Source: Clostridia bacterium
GTDB lineage: Bacteria > Bacillota > Clostridia > Christensenellales > Aristaeellaceae
Direction of reading: 5' to 3'
Assembly (NCBI GenBank): GCA_017396845.1
Contig: JAFQKQ010000038.1
Coordinates: 1 to 64,000 of the forward strand
DNA: 64,000 nucleotides
This document shows, one piece after another, positions 60,148-64,000 of this stretch; position 1 is the stretch's first letter, and the number at the start of each line of letters is the position of its first letter. A program made the position numbers and the translations under genes. Below the pieces are notes generated by a model. It did not search any database. It worked only from the letters and a program-made list of their open reading frames with translations, and was not told where the DNA came from.

Positions 60148-61815
60148 TTAGAACAGACCCGTGATCACGCCGTCATCGTCCACGTCGATTCCCTCTGCGG
60201 CGGGAACCTTGGGAAGACCGGGCATGGTCATGATTTCGCCGGTCAGCGCGACTACGAAGCCCGCGCCCGCACTCACCTTGAGGGAGCGAACGGTAACTTC
60301 AAAGCCCTCGGGCGCGCCCAGAAGGGTGGGCTTGTCGGAGAAGCTGTACTGCGTCTTTGCTACGCATACCGGAAGTGCGCCGTAGCCCATTTCGGTGAGC
60401 TTCTTCGCTTGCTTCTTGGCTTCGGGGGTAAGAACCGCCTTCACGCCGCCGTATACACGCTGAACGATCACATCAAGCTTCTTCTGAATGGAATCATTTG
60501 CGTCGTAGGCAAAATTGAAGTTGCTTTCCTTTTCGCACAGACGTACGACTTCTTCAGCAAGCTTCTCGCCGCCTTCTCCGCCCTTGGCCCATACTTCGCT
60601 TAATACTACGTTTACATCCTGCTTCTTAAGCTCTTCCGTGAGAAGCTCAATCTCCGCTACCGTGTCGTCCGGGAAGCGGTTGATGGCGACTACGCAGGGA
60701 AGGCCGTACACATTCTGCATGTTGCTTACATGGCGCTTGAGGTTCGAAATGCCCTTGGTGAGCGCTTCGAGGTTCTCCGCCTTAAGCTGATCCTTCTTGA
60801 CGCCGCCGTGCATCTTGAGCGCGCGGATGGTAGCAACTACGACTACCGCATCGGGCTTGAGACCTGCCAGACGGCACTTGATATCCAGGAACTTCTCAGC
60901 GCCCAGATCCGCGCCGAAGCCCGCTTCGGTTACGGCGTAATCCGCCAGGCGCATCGCCATGCGGGTAGCGATAACGCTGTTGCAGCCGTGCGCGATATTG
61001 GCAAACGGGCCGCCGTGCACGAGCGCAGGAGTGTGACCCAGAGTCTGAACGAGGTTCGGACGGATGGCGTCTTTGAGAAGCGCCGCCATTGCGCCGGCTG
61101 CGTTCAGCTGTCCGGCGGTTACGGGCTCATCGGAATAGTTATAGCCGACAACGATTCTTGCAAGGCGCGCCTTCAGATCGGAAATGCCGCTGGAAAGGCA
61201 CAGCACCGCCATGATTTCGCTGGCGACCGTAATATCATAACCATCCTCGCGGGGCGTGCCGTTGACGCGTCCGCCAAGACCGTCCACCACGAAGCGAAGC
61301 TGCCTATCGTTCATATCCACGCATCTGCGCCAGGTTACCCTGCGCGGGTCGATGCCCAGTTTGTTGCCCTGGTAGATATGGTTGTCGATCATTGCAGCCA
61401 GAAGGTTGTTGGCTGCGCCAATGGCATGGAAATCGCCGGTGAAGTGCAGGTTGATGTCCTCCATAGGCGCTACCTGCGCATATCCGCCGCCTGCCGCGCC
61501 GCCCTTAACGCCGAATACCGGGCCCAGGGACGGTTCGCGAAGCGCTACCATTACATTCTTGCCGATACGGCTCAGGCCGTCTGCAAGACCGATGGTGGTG
61601 GTCGTTTTGCCCTCGCCCGCCGGCGTAGGCGTAATCGCGGTTACGAGAATGAGCTTGCCATCCTTGCGGGTGTTCTCCTTGAGAAGATCCAGAGAGATCT
61701 TCGCCTTCACGCGTCCGTACGGTTCAAGGTATTTTTCATCAATACCCGCGCGCTTAGCGATTTCGGATATGTTCTCCAATTGAGTAGACTGTGCGATTTC
61801 GATATCAGTTTTCAT
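60148..61815 (-). CDS. fhs: Formate-tetrahydrofolate ligase
   Basis: This 555-residue enzyme makes 10-formyl-THF from formate, THF and ATP. It has the P-loop [16 protein letters not shown], the [20 protein letters not shown] signature and the [16 protein letters not shown] block. In acetogens and purine-degrading Clostridia it feeds one-carbon metabolism with FolD. The start follows GGAGGTGA by 4 bases. Confidence 0.97.
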   Translation of the reverse strand: MKTDIEIAQSTQLENISEIAKRAGIDEKYLEPYGRVKAKISLDLLKENTRKDGKLILVTAITPTPAGEGKTTTTIGLADGLSRIGKNVMVALREPSLGPVFGVKGGAAGGGYAQVAPMEDINLHFTGDFHAIGAANNLLAAMIDNHIYQGNKLGIDPRRVTWRRCVDMNDRQLRFVVDGLGGRVNGTPREDGYDITVASEIMAVLCLSSGISDLKARLARIVVGYNYSDEPVTAGQLNAAGAMAALLKDAIRPNLVQTLGHTPALVHGGPFANIAHGCNSVIATRMAMRLADYAVTEAGFGADLGAEKFLDIKCRLAGLKPDAVVVVATIRALKMHGGVKKDQLKAENLEALTKGISNLKRHVSNMQNVYGLPCVVAINRFPDDTVAEIELLTEELKKQDVNVVLSEVWAKGGEGGEKLAEEVVRLCEKESNFNFAYDANDSIQKKLDVIVQRVYGGVKAVLTPEAKKQAKKLTEMGYGALPVCVAKTQYSFSDKPTLLGAPEGFEVTVRSLKVSAGAGFVVALTGEIMTMPGLPKVPAAEGIDVDDDGVITGLF

Positions 61816-61835
61816 GCCGTCACCTCCGTGCTATC

Positions 61836-61864
61836 ATAATAACGGAAATATACGTCAATTGCAA
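61836..61864 (-). promoter_or_regulatory. Promoter of fhs
   Basis: TTGCAA (61864-61859), 17 bases and TATTAT (61841-61836) on the minus strand. Confidence 0.6.
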
Positions 61865-61910
61865 CTGAAATCCGAACATTTAACCAATGTTTCGCGCAAT
61901 CGTTCGACAA

Positions 61911-62717
61911 TTAAGTTTTGGGAATCAAAACGATCACCGAAACCGCTTTTTCCGTCTCTTCCACCCTGCAGGATGCGTTTGCACCCGTTTCGTTTAGCTT
62001 CTTCACCGCATTTTGTATGGCGTTCACATACATCCGCCCGTCCCGGATAATGCTTTTCACCTGTCTTTTCGCCTTCTTATTGTCGGAAAGCGCCTTTTCC
62101 ACCAGCTGTTCCAGCTGCTTAACGTTCAGCTCCTTCCGAACGGAAAGCCCGGCAAGCTCCAATTGCTTATCCGTCATGCCATTCAGCCTCAAAAGCGAAC
62201 GCGCATGCCGTTCAGTGAGCTTTCCCTTCGTAATTTCCTTCTGAACCTCATCGGGAAGTCTTAAAAGCCTCAGCCGGTTTGCAATTGTGGACGGGTTTTT
62301 CCCAAGCTTTTTGGAAAGCGCTTCCTGCGTCATGCCGCTGCTTCTCAGAAGCTCCTTCATAGCGTTCGCCTCCTCGAAAAAGCCGAGCTGCTGGCGCTGT
62401 ATATTTTCTATCAGCGAAAGCGCGCGGCTTTCCGCCTCGTCCGCCTCCATCACAACCGCGTCCACCCAACTTTTCCCAAGCGTTTTCAGCGCCCGTATCC
62501 GCCTCTCCCCCGCGATAAGAAAATATGCACCGTCCGGATGCCTGCCGACCGTAACCGGCGAAATCAGCCCGTTTTCCCGAATGGACTCAGCAAGCTCGTG
62601 TATCGCTTCCTCGTCAAACACCGTCCGCGGCTGACAGGGGTTGTCCCGTATATCCCGTATTCTGAGCCGGATCATCGACCGTTCCGCCCGGCGAACCTTT
62701 CCATGCGCCTCCGCCAT
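61911..62717 (-). CDS. ParB/Noc-family DNA-binding protein
   Basis: This 268-residue protein starts at ATG 62717, 8 bases after AAGGAG. It has the ParB N-terminal nucleotide-binding fold with NPCQPRTVFDEE and GERRIRALKTLG. The helix-turn-helix follows (MTQEALSKKLGKNPSTIANRLRL, about residues 120-142), then a C-terminal region ending VIVLIPKT. ParB segregates chromosomes from parS; Noc prevents division over the nucleoid. No parA is adjacent in the window, which fits Noc or a second ParB copy slightly better, but the two cannot be separated here. Confidence 0.83.
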   Translation of the reverse strand: MAEAHGKVRRAERSMIRLRIRDIRDNPCQPRTVFDEEAIHELAESIRENGLISPVTVGRHPDGAYFLIAGERRIRALKTLGKSWVDAVVMEADEAESRALSLIENIQRQQLGFFEEANAMKELLRSSGMTQEALSKKLGKNPSTIANRLRLLRLPDEVQKEITKGKLTERHARSLLRLNGMTDKQLELAGLSVRKELNVKQLEQLVEKALSDNKKAKRQVKSIIRDGRMYVNAIQNAVKKLNETGANASCRVEETEKAVSVIVLIPKT

Positions 62718-62857
62718 ATAAACCACTCCTTACTGATTAGATTTATATACGGCAAAGCTTTCAAATAAAACCAGTCGACGAAAGTATATACAGCTGCGGC
62801 GAATGAATGTAGGCAAGCTGTCACAAATGCAGGCGGATGTTCTGTAAATCAGCGCAA

Positions 62858-62887
62858 TTGACAAAGGCGCATGCGGCAAAGTATAAT
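62858..62887 (+). promoter_or_regulatory. Promoter of the esterase-lyase operon
   Basis: Perfect TTGACA (62858-62863), 18 bases and perfect TATAAT (62882-62887), 38 bases before ATG 62926. Confidence 0.85.
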
Positions 62888-62925
62888 TTCCATGAAAGAT
62901 TGTAAAATGCGAGGAGGAAAACCCC

Positions 62926-63738
62926 ATGAAATATGAGAAGATACAGCTTCTTCCGGGCAGAGACCATGTGACGCTGGAGTTTTTCGGACACAATGACACT
63001 GCGGAAAAGCGCGATGCGATACTGGTTATACCCGGCGGCGGCTACGGCGCAGTTTGCTCGGACAGAGAGGGATATCCGATCGCTCAGGCGTATATGATGC
63101 AGGAATTAAATGCATTCGTGCTTCATTATTCCGTATCCGGCCAAATCAAATCCCCCATCGATCCCCTCTATGAAGCGGCGCTGGCGATGATTCACATCCG
63201 CAAGAATGCGGACAAATACAACATTTGCCCCGAGCGCGTATTTACAGTCGGATTTTCCGCCGGCGGCCATCTGGCAGGCTCCCTTGCAAATCTCTGGAAC
63301 CGCGAAGATCTTCACGCGCTTCTGGGCGAAGACGCCTCCCTCGTACGCCCGACAGGCGCCGTGCTCTGCTATCCTGTGACGCTGGGCGTTCCCGAGGTCG
63401 GCTGCGGCATGACGTTTAAAAACCTTCTCAAAGAAAGCTTCCCGGATCAGAATGCCGTCGATTCATTCTCCCTTGAGAAAAACGTCGGCGCACACAGCAG
63501 CCCCGTATTCTTCCTGCATACCTTCGACGACGCGCTCGTTCCCGTAGAAAACTCGCTCCGCCTGGGTCTTGCCTACGAAGACGCCGGCATTCCCTTTGAG
63601 ATGCATATCTACCCCCACGCCCCGCACGGCATCGCCCTAGCCAACAAAATCACCTGGTCCGGCAATCCCGATTTCGTAAACAGCGCCATTGCCCGCTGGG
63701 TCGAGGATTCCGCCGTATGGATGAAGGGAATACAATAA
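62926..63738 (+). CDS. Alpha/beta hydrolase, acetyl-xylan-esterase-like
   Basis: This 270-residue protein has the oxyanion motif IPGGGYGAVC, the nucleophile elbow GFSAGG, an acid in HTFDDALVP and the histidine in HAPHG. These match BD-FAE/acetyl esterase proteins that deacetylate plant polysaccharide fragments. No signal peptide is seen, so it acts on imported oligomers. It is 29 bases upstream of a PL22-like lyase gene, suggesting pectin or hemicellulose breakdown. Confidence 0.85.
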   Translation: MKYEKIQLLPGRDHVTLEFFGHNDTAEKRDAILVIPGGGYGAVCSDREGYPIAQAYMMQELNAFVLHYSVSGQIKSPIDPLYEAALAMIHIRKNADKYNICPERVFTVGFSAGGHLAGSLANLWNREDLHALLGEDASLVRPTGAVLCYPVTLGVPEVGCGMTFKNLLKESFPDQNAVDSFSLEKNVGAHSSPVFFLHTFDDALVPVENSLRLGLAYEDAGIPFEMHIYPHAPHGIALANKITWSGNPDFVNSAIARWVEDSAVWMKGIQ

Positions 63739-63767
63739 ACATACGAATATGAAAAGAGGCGCTGTCC

Positions 63768-64000
63768 ATGAGCAATATCGGAAGAACCTATCCGTCGGAA
63801 ATGAAACGATACTCGGACCCGAAAACGGGACGCGAAATCATTCAGCTGACGGACAAATACGAAAACGGACACCTCTATTTTACGGATAATTCGTTCACAC
63901 TGGGGGACAAGGAAATCTATTTCCTCTCCAACCGCCCGAATGAAGGCGGAAGCGACATGAACTACTTCAAAATGGACCTTGAAACGGGCATCATCACGCA
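63768..64000 (+). CDS. Oligogalacturonate lyase-like protein (PL22), N-terminal part
   Basis: Starting at ATG 63768 (MSNIGRTYPSEMKRYSDP), 77 residues are visible before the window ends. The pattern EIIQLTDKYENGHLYFTDN, then GDKEIYFLSNRP and FKMDLETGIIT, is that of the seven-bladed beta-propeller oligogalacturonide lyase family. These enzymes split short unsaturated galacturonides in the cytoplasm. The catalytic residues lie outside the window. Confidence 0.7.
   Translation, partial: MSNIGRTYPSEMKRYSDPKTGREIIQLTDKYENGHLYFTDNSFTLGDKEIYFLSNRPNEGGSDMNYFKMDLETGIIT

Overview
The window reads as a chromosomal segment of a spore-forming member of the Clostridia (Firmicutes/Bacillota) with roughly half G+C. 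The evidence is the full spoIIIA locus and spoIIP, the Firmicutes cluster asp23-nusB-folD-xseA-xseB-ispA-dxs-tlyA-argR-recN, a T-box ahead of metG, an Rnf electron-transport operon, a DUF2975/HTH pair and ECF vitamin transporters. Coding is dense, mostly on the minus strand, with strong AGGAGG-type ribosome binding sites and many ATGA or TGATG overlaps. I saw no insertion sequence, prophage, tRNA, rRNA operon or CRISPR array.

Layout. 1-4.4 kb: 5' end of an LCP-family cell-wall gene, an unassigned structured transcript with a leader peptide, a secreted 5'-nucleotidase, a DtxR/MntR regulator and an XRE/S24-like regulator. 4.5-12.6 kb: T-box and metG, a type B carboxylesterase, an SGNH hydrolase, an EamA transporter, uridine kinase, a TlpA-like secreted protein and spoIIP. 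12.6-28.1 kb (all minus): spoIIIAA-AH, Asp23/AmaP, then the housekeeping cluster ending in recN and spoIIP. 28-37.7 kb: DUF402, mutY, a LysM-like protein, and a divergent pair. That pair is a CapA-like protein with a basic tail and a hyperacidic membrane protein carrying eight Ada-like Cys/His repeats. A tandem VanW protein, a small secreted protein and an AAA ATPase follow. 37.7-45.6 kb: phosphopantetheinyl transferase, a putative TIM-barrel protein, FMN riboswitch plus ribU, a kinase-less RibF and rnfGCDEAB. 45.6-52 kb: trmD fused to an oxidoreductase, rimM, an EEP phosphatase, glycerol-1-phosphate dehydrogenase, nagB and a ROK kinase. 52-64 kb: secreted proteins, SRP RNA, a second EEP enzyme, two ECF S components, DUF2975/HTH, DUF523, DUF3842, glpK, fhs, a ParB/Noc-like protein, an esterase and the start of a PL22-type oligogalacturonate lyase.

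How the genes fit together. Rnf carries covalent FMN, and its operon runs directly into an FAD-synthetase-like gene, then an FMN riboswitch and a riboflavin transporter, which makes a flavin-supply neighbourhood. Fhs and FolD share one-carbon metabolism. SpoIIIA and SpoIIP serve engulfment-stage sporulation. NagB and the ROK kinase handle amino sugars. GlpK and glycerol-1-phosphate dehydrogenase handle glycerol phosphates.

The most unusual items are the eight-repeat Ada-like Cys/His membrane protein beside a basic-tailed CapA, the in-frame TrmD-oxidoreductase fusion, the 58-residue SpoIIIAF-position protein, two unassigned leader RNAs (472-779 and 56791-56926), and the Rnf/flavin arrangement. 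Everything here is from reading the sequence. Family assignments come from motif recognition and were not searched.
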